A stretch of DNA of 5,129 nt from Thermoplasmata archaeon. Lineage in GTDB: Archaea; Thermoplasmatota; Thermoplasmata; RBG-16-68-12. The translations under genes were made by a program, and so were the position numbers. The notes below the pieces were generated by a model, which did no database searches, was not told the DNA's origin, and worked only from the letters and a program-made list of their open reading frames with translations. Shown piece after piece: positions 1 to 5,129 of the stretch; the stretch's first letter is position 1; the number at the start of each line of letters is the position of its first letter. Location of the stretch: contig JAJYKG010000167.1 in NCBI GenBank assembly GCA_021788795.1, positions 1 through 5,129 on the forward strand, written 5' to 3'.

Positions 1-1772
1 TCCGGAACCGGAGCGCGAACATGGACGTCCTCATCGCGATGGGCACGACCGCGGCGTACGGCTACAGCGCGGTCGTGACGTTCCTTCCGCTCCTCGGCGT
101 GGCCCTGGCCAACACCTCCACGTACTACGATACCGCGGCGATCATCATCGGCCTGATCCTCCTCGGAAAGTACTTCGAGGAGCTCGCGAAGGGCAAGGCG
201 GGCGACGCGGTCCGGAAGCTCATGGACCTCGCGCCGCGCACGGCCCACGTGGTGCGGGACGGCAAAGAGGAGGAGATCCCGGTGGAGCTCGTCCAGCTCG
301 ACGACGTCTGCGTCGTCCGCCCGGGGGAGCGTGTCCCCGTGGACGCGTTGATCCTCGAAGGCTCCTCCGCCCTGGACGAGTCCATGATCACGGGCGAATC
401 CCTCCCCGTGGAGAAGAAGGAGGGGGATTCGGTCATCAGCGCGACGGTGAACAAGACCGGTCTCCTCAAGGTGCAGGCCATGAAGGTCGGGGCCGATACC
501 ACGCTCAACCAGATCATCAAGCTCGTGGAGGATGCGCAGGTCTCCCGCGCCCCGATCCAGCGGCTCGCCGACCGCGTAGCCGCGTTCTTCGTCCCCGCGG
601 TGGTCAGCGTTGCCACGTTCTCGTTCCTCGTCTGGTGGTTCCCGCTCGGCGCCCCCCTGGCCTTCTCCCTGAGCATCTTCATCGCGATCCTCATCATCGC
701 GTGCCCCTGCGCCCTCGGCATCGCGACCCCCGCCGCAATCATGGTCGGGACGGGGAAGGGCGCGGAGAACGGCCTCCTGATCAAGGGCGGCGAGTATCTG
801 GAAAAGGCCCACAAGCTCACGACGGTCGTCTTCGACAAGACGGGCACGCTCACGAAGGGGCAGCCCTCCGTCACGGAGATCGTCCCGGTGGCGGGCACGA
901 AGGAGGACGTGCTCCGAATCGCCGCCTCCGCGGAGAAGGGGTCCGAGCACCCCCTCGGCCAGGCGATCGTCCGCGCGGCTGCGGACGGCGGGATGAGCCT
1001 CTTGGATCTCAAGGACTTCCAGGCCGTGCCGGGAAAGGGGGTGGCCGCCAAGGTGGACGGCCGGGCGGCCCTCCTGGGGAACCGGGCCCTCTTGGCCGAG
1101 GCGGGCGTGTCGACGGGGCCGCTCGAACCCACCCTCCAGCGATTCGAGGCCGAGGGGAAGACAGCGATGATCCTCGCCGTCGACGGGAAGCTCGGAGGGG
1201 CGATCGCCGTGGCGGACACCCTCAAGGACCATTCCGCGGAGGCCGTGGCCGCCCTGAAGAAGATGGGGATCGAGGTCGTCATGCTCACGGGCGACAACCG
1301 CCGCACGGCGGAGGCCATCGCAAAACAACTCGGCGTGGACCGCGTCGTCGCGGAGGTACTGCCGGGACAGAAGGAAGCGAAGATCCGCGAGCTGCAGGGT
1401 CAGGGCAAGGTCGTCGCCATGGTGGGCGACGGCATCAACGACGCGCCCGCCCTCGCCGCGAGCGACGTGGGCATCGCCCTGGGGAGCGGCACGGACATCG
1501 CGATGGAGGCGGGAGGCATCGTCCTCATCAAGGACGACCTGCGGGACGTCGTCGCGTCCATCCAGCTCAGCCGCGCGACCGTGCGGAAGATCCGCCAGAA
1601 CCTGTTCTGGGCGTTCTTCTACAACAGCGCCCTCATCCCCCTCGCGGCGGGCGTCCTCGCGGGGCTGGGCATCGTCCTCAACCCGATCATCGCGGGCGCG
1701 GCCATGGGCTTCAGTTCCGTGACCGTCGTGACGAACTCCCTCACCCTCCGGCGCTTCCGGCCCACGGTGTGA
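1..1772 (+). CDS. copA: Copper-exporting P1B-type ATPase (CopA), 5' end missing
   Basis: This is an ATP-driven cation pump of the cytoplasmic membrane that most likely exports Cu(I) (or Ag(I)). About 589 residues and the stop codon are visible. The frame is open to the left edge (first whole codon at base 3), and the ATG at 21 lies inside a conserved family segment (SANMDVLIAMGTTAAY), so the true start is upstream. Any N-terminal heavy-metal-binding domain and the first membrane helices are outside the window. Landmarks in order: actuator loop TGE at 390-398; CPC metal-site motif in a membrane helix at 702-710; phosphorylation motif DKTGT with its Asp at 834-836; nucleotide-domain SEHP at 942-953; hinge GDGIND at 1425-1442; YN at 1620-1625; and MGFSS at 1704-1718 in the last helix. 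CPC plus YN plus MxxSS is the Cu(I)-type (P1B-1) signature. All key residues are intact. A YHS metal-binding protein follows on the same strand. Family call very sure; the Cu/Ag specificity is inferred from motifs. Confidence 0.95.
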   Translation, partial: RNRSANMDVLIAMGTTAAYGYSAVVTFLPLLGVALANTSTYYDTAAIIIGLILLGKYFEELAKGKAGDAVRKLMDLAPRTAHVVRDGKEEEIPVELVQLDDVCVVRPGERVPVDALILEGSSALDESMITGESLPVEKKEGDSVISATVNKTGLLKVQAMKVGADTTLNQIIKLVEDAQVSRAPIQRLADRVAAFFVPAVVSVATFSFLVWWFPLGAPLAFSLSIFIAILIIACPCALGIATPAAIMVGTGKGAENGLLIKGGEYLEKAHKLTTVVFDKTGTLTKGQPSVTEIVPVAGTKEDVLRIAASAEKGSEHPLGQAIVRAAADGGMSLLDLKDFQAVPGKGVAAKVDGRAALLGNRALLAEAGVSTGPLEPTLQRFEAEGKTAMILAVDGKLGGAIAVADTLKDHSAEAVAALKKMGIEVVMLTGDNRRTAEAIAKQLGVDRVVAEVLPGQKEAKIRELQGQGKVVAMVGDGINDAPALAASDVGIALGSGTDIAMEAGGIVLIKDDLRDVVASIQLSRATVRKIRQNLFWAFFYNSALIPLAAGVLAGLGIVLNPIIAGAAMGFSSVTVVTNSLTLRRFRPTV

Positions 1773-1804
1773 GGTTCCGCAAAGGTACAAGAGGTCGAAC
1801 GACC

Positions 1805-1813
1805 AGGAGGTGA
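1805..1813 (+). promoter_or_regulatory. Strong Shine-Dalgarno site of the YHS protein gene
   Basis: AGGAGGTGA matches the complement of the conserved 16S rRNA 3' end. The AGGAGG core ends six bases before the ATG at 1817. It fixes the start of the very short gene that follows. It also suggests that the gene is translated from an internal position in the ATPase transcript, in contrast with the other complete genes here, which lack such a site. Confidence 0.85.
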
Positions 1814-1816
1814 ACC

Positions 1817-1963
1817 ATGGCAGCGAAAGACCCGGTCTGCGGCATGATGGTCGACGAGAAGCGATCCGCCGGCACGTCGGTGTATCAGGGGAAGACGTAC
1901 TACTTCTGCAACGCCGGCTGCAAGGCCTCGTTCGACAAGAACCCCGCGAAGTTCGCGAAGTGA
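1817..1963 (+). CDS. Small YHS/TRASH-domain metal-binding protein (48 aa)
   Basis: This 48-residue protein consists of little more than one YHS (TRASH-like) domain. It begins MAAKDPVCGMMV and continues with a YQGKTYYF strand, then CNAGC and a final FDKNPAKF segment. Its three cysteines, C8, C31 and C35, fit the TRASH spacing C-x19-22-C-x3-C exactly (22 and 3 residues between). Domains of this type bind transition metals. Stand-alone copies beside copper ATPases are thought to act as cytoplasmic copper carriers or sensors, as in archaeal clusters that pair a TRASH protein with CopA. There is no signal peptide or membrane segment. The ATG has an excellent Shine-Dalgarno site and lies 44 bases after the ATPase stop, with no TATA-like element between, so the two are probably one operon. 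The role as copper chaperone is inferred; the domain call is firm. Confidence 0.92.
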   Translation: MAAKDPVCGMMVDEKRSAGTSVYQGKTYYFCNAGCKASFDKNPAKFAK

Positions 1964-1982
1964 GTCTCCGCCGGATCGCGGT

Positions 1983-2008
1983 CCCCGCTTCGGGTCTCCG
2001 AAGCGGGG
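1983..2008. repeat. Perfect 11-bp inverted repeat (hairpin) after the copper genes
   Basis: The arm CCCCGCTTCGG (1983-1993) pairs perfectly with CCGAAGCGGGG (1998-2008) around a four-base GTCT loop. It begins 19 bases after the YHS stop codon and ends one base before the promoter element of the next gene. It could protect or define the 3' end of the copper transcript, or serve as a DNA-binding site. No T-run follows, so it is neither a classical intrinsic terminator nor a typical oligo-T archaeal terminator. Structure certain; function unknown. Confidence 0.6.
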
Positions 2009-2009
2009 C

Positions 2010-2020
2010 AAACGTTTATC
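2010..2020 (+). promoter_or_regulatory. Archaeal promoter (TATA box) of the DUF2085 gene
   Basis: AAACGTTTATC is an AT-rich island in very GC-rich sequence. The TTTAT core (2015-2019) is centred about 29 bases before the GTG at 2046, the distance at which archaeal transcription normally starts. The transcript would therefore begin at or very near the start codon (leaderless). The AAAC ahead of the core may be the TFB recognition element. The 8-bp palindrome AAACGTTT (2010-2017) overlaps the core and could be bound by a regulator, which is speculative. Confidence 0.65.
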
Positions 2021-2045
2021 GCGGCGTCCCGGCCTCCCGCCTCCC

Positions 2046-2732
2046 GTGGCGTCTTGGGCGTGGAAGCGCCTCATGTGGAGCAAGCCGCTCTTCGGCCTCC
2101 TCCTCCTGAACCTGTTCTGGTGCGCCTCCTTCTTCATCGTCCCCCTCATCCTCCCGCCGGACACGTTCGCCTGGCCGTACGCGCAGTACCCGGTCGTGGC
2201 GTACCACCTGGGCGGTGCGAACCAGGTCAACTACGAGCCGATCTGGCAGACCCTCTGGATCTACCCGCGGGCCGTCTACACGTTCGGCGACTTCCAGTGC
2301 CACCAGCTCTGGTTCCGGTCCCTCTGGATCAACGGCAACCAGCTCCCCATGTGCGCCCGCATGACGTCCATGTACATCTTCGCGAACTTCGGCCTCGTCG
2401 CCGCGGCCTTCGCGACGCCGTCCACGTCCGCGAGCCGCGTGATGATCGACGCGATGCCCGCGGGCGTCCGCCGCTGGCTCGGGGGCTTCAGCCCGGAGCG
2501 CGGCGCGGCCCTCATCGTGGTCGTCGGCCTGCTCCCCGTGGCCGTCGACGGTTTCTACCAGCTCTTCTCCGAGTACACGCACTACGAGTCGACGAACCTC
2601 ATGCGCATCCTCACGGGCGTCCCGGGGGGTTTCGTGGGCGGGCTGCTCGTCGGCGCCATGTTCGTCTCCATCCGACAGTTCCAGGTGGACATCGCGCGGC
2701 TGCGCGCGCAGATGCCCGGACCCGGCGCCTGA
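2046..2732 (+). CDS. DUF2085 family integral membrane protein
   Basis: This 228-residue membrane protein resembles the DUF2085 family, whose function is unknown. The family signature is visible: C85-H86-Q87 with R90-S91, then PMCAR (C103, R105), then VDGFYQ (D168, Q172), and STNLMRILTG (S182-G191). Hydrophobic segments lie near residues 15-37, 109-123, 153-168 and 190-208. The loop from about 40 to 80 is rich in Trp and Tyr. Many family members have a further Cys after CAR (CARCxG); here the stretch reads CARMTS, so that Cys is absent. The GTG start at 2046 is chosen because a TATA box lies about 29 bases ahead and no Shine-Dalgarno site is present. An ATG at 2073 (residue 10) is the alternative and would leave a short leader. 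The gene follows the copper genes but has its own promoter, so a link to copper is not established. Family call fairly sure; function unknown. Confidence 0.88.
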   Translation: MASWAWKRLMWSKPLFGLLLLNLFWCASFFIVPLILPPDTFAWPYAQYPVVAYHLGGANQVNYEPIWQTLWIYPRAVYTFGDFQCHQLWFRSLWINGNQLPMCARMTSMYIFANFGLVAAAFATPSTSASRVMIDAMPAGVRRWLGGFSPERGAALIVVVGLLPVAVDGFYQLFSEYTHYESTNLMRILTGVPGGFVGGLLVGAMFVSIRQFQVDIARLRAQMPGPGA

Positions 2733-2750
2733 CCGCGTCCCGTCAGAACC

Positions 2751-2757
2751 TATATAG
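2751..2757 (+). promoter_or_regulatory. Archaeal promoter (TATA box) of the three-helix membrane protein gene
   Basis: TATATAG stands alone in GC-rich sequence, 18 bases after the preceding stop codon. Its centre is about 27 bases before the GTG at 2781, which predicts transcription starting on or beside the start codon. The purine-rich AGAA just upstream may be the TFB recognition element. This is the clearest TATA box in the window. It argues that the gene is transcribed on its own despite the short gap to its neighbour. Confidence 0.78.
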
Positions 2758-2780
2758 CCGACCCCCGCATCGGACCGGCC

Positions 2781-3527
2781 GTGGCCCGCCGAAAGCGGAA
2801 GGAAGAGGAGGCCATCTGGAAGCCTCCCGAGTTCGACGAAGTCGGCTACATGCGACAGGAGATCCAGAACGCGAAGATCGCCACCGTGGTCATCCTTTGG
2901 GCCGTCGCGGGGGCCGTCCTCGCGTACCTCATCGCCCTCTGGGTGCCCGTCGTCGGGTACCTCGCGGGGCTCGCGGCCTTCGGCGCCCTGTACTTCCTCC
3001 TCCCCGTCCTGGGCCTGCCCATCCACGGCTTCAAGCGGCGGGACTGGATGGGGCACGCAAGCATCTACTTCTTCAGCTGGCTCGCCTTCTCCATCATCCT
3101 CCTGAACGCGCCGTTCGGGGACCACACGGCCCCGGTCGTCGGCTCGTTCGAGGCCGGCTCCTTCAACCCGGGCGGCAACCTGACCGCCCCCGCGGCGAAC
3201 TCCACCTCCTGCAGGTCCGTCGCCAACGGCGCCACGGCCGCTCTCACCATCGGTGCCAACCAGACCCTGTACATCCTCTTCCGCGCCACGGACAACGTGC
3301 AGGTCGCGTCCGTGCAGGTGCAGGTCAACCAGGTGAACGCGACCCCCGTCAACGTGGCCGGCCAGCCCAACGCCTGCACGGCGTGGCCGCTCCGGCCCGC
3401 GTATCTGCCCGACACCTACGCGATCCTGGTGCCCGCGAAGACGACGACCACCTTCCTCGTGACCGTGACGGCGGTGGACACGTCCCACCTGACGACGACG
3501 GCCACGATCACCGTCTCGACGGCCTGA
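2781..3527 (+). CDS. Uncharacterised membrane protein with C-terminal outer domain
   Basis: This 248-residue protein has no named function that I recognise. It starts with a very basic cytoplasmic tail (RRKRK) and a segment WKPPEFDEVGYM. Three likely membrane helices follow, at about 32-53, 57-79 and 93-111. The basic loop HGFKRRDWMG between helices 2 and 3 fixes that loop inside by the positive-inside rule and places the C-terminal part (about 112-248) outside. The YFFSWLAFSIILLNAPF segment resembles a recurring motif of uncharacterised euryarchaeal membrane proteins (from memory, not searched). The outer part is rich in Thr, Val, Ala and Asn with alternating beta-type patterns, suggesting a small beta-sandwich. 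It carries two cysteines (C144, C199) that could form a disulfide, and four N-glycosylation sequons (N133, N140, N160, N186). The GTG start at 2781 is chosen from the TATA box 27 bases ahead. The stop codon directly abuts that of the convergent cca gene. Confidence 0.85.
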   Translation: MARRKRKEEEAIWKPPEFDEVGYMRQEIQNAKIATVVILWAVAGAVLAYLIALWVPVVGYLAGLAAFGALYFLLPVLGLPIHGFKRRDWMGHASIYFFSWLAFSIILLNAPFGDHTAPVVGSFEAGSFNPGGNLTAPAANSTSCRSVANGATAALTIGANQTLYILFRATDNVQVASVQVQVNQVNATPVNVAGQPNACTAWPLRPAYLPDTYAILVPAKTTTTFLVTVTAVDTSHLTTTATITVSTA

Positions 3528-4868
3528 TCACCGCTCCCAGGGGAAGCGGCGGTCGAACAGCCTCGTCCAGGCCTCCGCGGTCGCGGCCCGGAGGGCCTCG
3601 GGCCCGGCATGGACGCGCAGGGTGCGGCGGGCGGACTTCTCGAGGTCCTTCCCCAGGCTCAGGGAGCGCCACGCGGCGCGGACGAGGCCCGCGGCGTCCG
3701 TGGACCCCCGCGCGACGTCCGCGACCCAGCGATCCCCGACCAGGAACGGGCCGGAGAGGCGGCGCGCGTCCGTGCGCCACCGCTCCTGGAAGTCCTTCGC
3801 GTTCTTGACCCAGACCGGGGGCCCCTCGTGGCGCAGGACGCGCGGCAGGGACGCCGTGGCGAACTCGAAGAGGAACACGGCCTCCTTCCCCGCGAGGTCG
3901 AAGCGGGAGTCGTGGACGCCGAACCCCTCGCGTCCGAACAGGTCGAGGAGGGCCCGATGGGCCTTCCGGAGCTGCGGCCACAGCACGTCGTCCGTGATCG
4001 CGGGCGCATGGATGGAGACCGTGAGGAGGGACCCGCCGCGCTTCCGGGCGACGGCCCGGAGACGCGGGAGGGACAGGGGCTTGAGCGGCCGGGGGAAGAA
4101 GAACGACTCGCTCGGCTCGCGCAGGTACTCGTGGGCCGCGTGGACGAACGTGGCCATCTGCTCCAGGGACACCGCGCTCGCGACGTTCCGGTTCGGGTCC
4201 ACGGGGTCGATCAGGACGAGGGGTTCGTCGAACGCCCGCCCGGCCGCGCGGTCGAGCTCCAGGACCACGCCGCGGCGCCAGCCCTGGCTCGCCTCGAGCG
4301 CGCCGCGGAAGGAGCCGTACCGGAGGACGAGGAGCTCGCACAGGTAGCCGCTGAACCCGCGGATCTTCGCCTCCGCGCCGTAGAGGCCGACGCCCTCGGA
4401 CCACGCCTTCAGGAGGCGGATCTGGTCCCCCTGGCCGCCGTTCAGGCGGCCCAGGACGTAGTCCACGTGGAGCGGGGTGCGGTCCACCGCGCTCATGCGC
4501 TGGCTCGCGTCCGTGATCCGGTAGCAGGGGACGATCTCGACCTGGATCCCGCGGTAGAAGCCGCGGGTGTACGGGTGCTCCGCGTACATGTGGACCCCGC
4601 GGTCCAGGATCTCGCCCAGGGCAAGGCCGCGCTTCTCCAGGTCCTCGCGGGGCAGATCCGGGGGGAACGCGACGAACAGGTCGACGTCGGCCCCGGTCAG
4701 GTGCGTGCCCTTGGCCACGGAACCGGAGACGAAGGGCTTCGCCTCCCAGCCCTTGGAGGCCAGGACCCCCTGGACCTCGGCGAGGAGCTCCCGCACCATC
4801 GTCCGGAGGGCGGCCTCCTCCTGCGGCGACGGGCGGATGCGCGCGAGGACCGTCTCTTCCAGGGTCAC
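3528..4868 (-). CDS. cca: CCA-adding enzyme, archaeal class I (tRNA nucleotidyltransferase)
   Basis: This enzyme adds or repairs the 3'-terminal CCA of tRNAs without a nucleic-acid template, using CTP and ATP, in the cytoplasm. At 446 residues it is close to the usual archaeal length. The nucleotidyltransferase core shows G49-S50, KGTHLTG, then D61 and D63 (metal-binding carboxylates), and VEIVPCY (110-116) with E111 as the likely third carboxylate. SAVDRTPLH (126-134), RLLKAW (K154), GLYGAE (Y163), GFSGYLCELL (171-180) and DPVDPNRNVAS (R227) are characteristic of the archaeal nucleotide pocket and central domain. The C-terminal half matches the tail and body region that grips tRNA. The GTG start is chosen because a TATA box lies about 27 bases upstream and no Shine-Dalgarno site is present. 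Its stop codon touches that of the convergent upstream gene. It is probably constitutive, with its own promoter separating it from the MarC-family gene. Confidence 0.96.
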   Translation of the reverse strand: MTLEETVLARIRPSPQEEAALRTMVRELLAEVQGVLASKGWEAKPFVSGSVAKGTHLTGADVDLFVAFPPDLPREDLEKRGLALGEILDRGVHMYAEHPYTRGFYRGIQVEIVPCYRITDASQRMSAVDRTPLHVDYVLGRLNGGQGDQIRLLKAWSEGVGLYGAEAKIRGFSGYLCELLVLRYGSFRGALEASQGWRRGVVLELDRAAGRAFDEPLVLIDPVDPNRNVASAVSLEQMATFVHAAHEYLREPSESFFFPRPLKPLSLPRLRAVARKRGGSLLTVSIHAPAITDDVLWPQLRKAHRALLDLFGREGFGVHDSRFDLAGKEAVFLFEFATASLPRVLRHEGPPVWVKNAKDFQERWRTDARRLSGPFLVGDRWVADVARGSTDAAGLVRAAWRSLSLGKDLEKSARRTLRVHAGPEALRAATAEAWTRLFDRRFPWER

Positions 4869-4890
4869 GGCCGGGGGATGAGGAGCGGCG

Positions 4891-4900
4891 GATAAAAGGT
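4891..4900 (-). promoter_or_regulatory. Archaeal promoter (TATA box) of cca
   Basis: Read on the minus strand this is ACCTTTTATC, with the TTTTAT core at 4897-4892, centred about 27 bases before the GTG at 4868. It sits in the 43-base gap between the MarC-family stop codon and cca. The spacing predicts a leaderless cca transcript. The core shares TTTATC with the promoter at 2010-2020. Confidence 0.72.
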
Positions 4901-4911
4901 GTTGGGGCGGC

Positions 4912-5129
4912 CTACGGGATGGCTCCCGTGCTCACCGCGTGGGCGTAGGCGCCGAGGATCCCGTTGATGGCGAACTGGACCGCGATGGCCGCGAGGAGGA
5001 GCCCGAGGATGCGGCCGAGGACCTTCGTCCCCGTGCGGCCGACCCGCCGGAAGATCCGGTCCGCATAGGACATGAGGAAGAAGCTGGTCATCACGGCGAC
5101 GAGGATCCCCGCGAAGATGAACATCTTGT
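4912..5129 (-). CDS. MarC-family integral membrane protein, C-terminal part
   Basis: Only the last 71 residues are visible. The frame is open to the right edge of the window, so the methionine encoded at 5124-5122 is probably internal. Two hydrophobic segments flank a basic linker: one near the edge (IFAGILVAVMTSFFLMSY) and one after it (ILGLLLAAIAVQFAINGIL). The linker and second helix, with RVGRTGTKVLGRILGLLLAA, resemble the conserved C-terminus of MarC/UPF0056 proteins. These are six-helix membrane proteins of unknown transport role; the old link to multiple antibiotic resistance in Escherichia coli is not supported for the family. It lies upstream of cca in the same direction, but cca has its own TATA box in the 43-base gap. 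Family call is good for a fragment; no substrate can be named. Confidence 0.8.
   Translation of the reverse strand, partial: KMFIFAGILVAVMTSFFLMSYADRIFRRVGRTGTKVLGRILGLLLAAIAVQFAINGILGAYAHAVSTGAIP

Noticed and set aside
125..1318. Minus-strand open frame of 397 codons inside copA
   Set aside because: The plus strand carries every P-type ATPase motif across this span. The antisense frame has no family signature and exists because stop codons are rare at this GC content.
1773..1816. Possible separate promoter between copA and the YHS gene
   Set aside because: The 44-base gap has no AT-rich TATA-like core at the right distance, so shared transcription with copA is simpler.
2033..2046. Tandem CCTCCCG repeat just before the GTG at 2046
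   Set aside because: Two 7-base copies in GC-rich sequence can easily arise by chance. They may only reflect a pyrimidine-rich initiator region.
1810..2109. Plus-strand 99-codon frame overlapping the YHS gene
   Set aside because: It is in a different frame from the ATG with the Shine-Dalgarno site and runs through the hairpin and next promoter. The 48-codon frame starting at 1817 encodes the real YHS domain.
2016..3488. Long minus-strand open frame (490 codons) opposite the two membrane protein genes
   Set aside because: It is a GC-driven shadow. Its translation is a low-complexity Gly/Arg/Asp/Glu mix with no recognisable motifs, whereas the plus-strand frames give proper membrane helices and family motifs with promoters.
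3609..4895. Long plus-strand open frame (428 codons) opposite cca
   Set aside because: It is the antisense shadow of the CCA-adding enzyme, whose motifs are complete on the other strand. The composition is unlike a folded protein, and no promoter or ribosome site fits.

Overview
The window is a compact, very GC-rich stretch of archaeal chromosome. The archaeal assignment rests on an archaeal-type (class I) CCA-adding enzyme and on TATA-box promoters placed about 26-29 bases before GTG start codons that have no Shine-Dalgarno sequence. These are the hallmarks of leaderless archaeal transcripts. A high-GC lineage of Thermoplasmatota (or a related euryarchaeal group) would fit, but that finer placement is inference. 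No RNA gene, CRISPR array, insertion sequence or long repeat is visible. No gene-free stretch exceeds about 85 bases.

Layout. Bases 1-1772 (+) hold the 3' part of a copper-exporting P1B-type ATPase (CopA), whose start lies upstream of the window. Forty-four bases later, behind a strong Shine-Dalgarno sequence, comes a 48-residue YHS/TRASH metal-binding protein (1817-1963). It is probably cotranscribed with the ATPase as a copper-handling unit. A perfect 11-bp hairpin (1983-2008) follows, then a TATA box and a DUF2085 membrane protein (2046-2732). A second TATA box precedes a three-helix membrane protein with a C-terminal outer domain (2781-3527). That gene converges on the CCA-adding enzyme (4868-3528, -) with no base between the two stop codons. 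Right of cca, also on the minus strand, is the C-terminal end of a MarC-family membrane protein (4912 to the window edge).

How the genes work together. CopA and the YHS protein form a plausible copper efflux and metallochaperone pair, comparable to the TRASH-protein/CopA clusters known in other archaea. The two following membrane proteins have their own promoters and no known function; nothing beyond position ties them to copper. CCA addition completes tRNA 3' ends and is housekeeping. I do not see a clearly novel multi-gene system. The points most worth a second look are the consistent leaderless-GTG promoter pattern, the tiny TRASH gene, the hairpin against a promoter, the abutting convergent stop codons, and the two uncharacterised membrane proteins.
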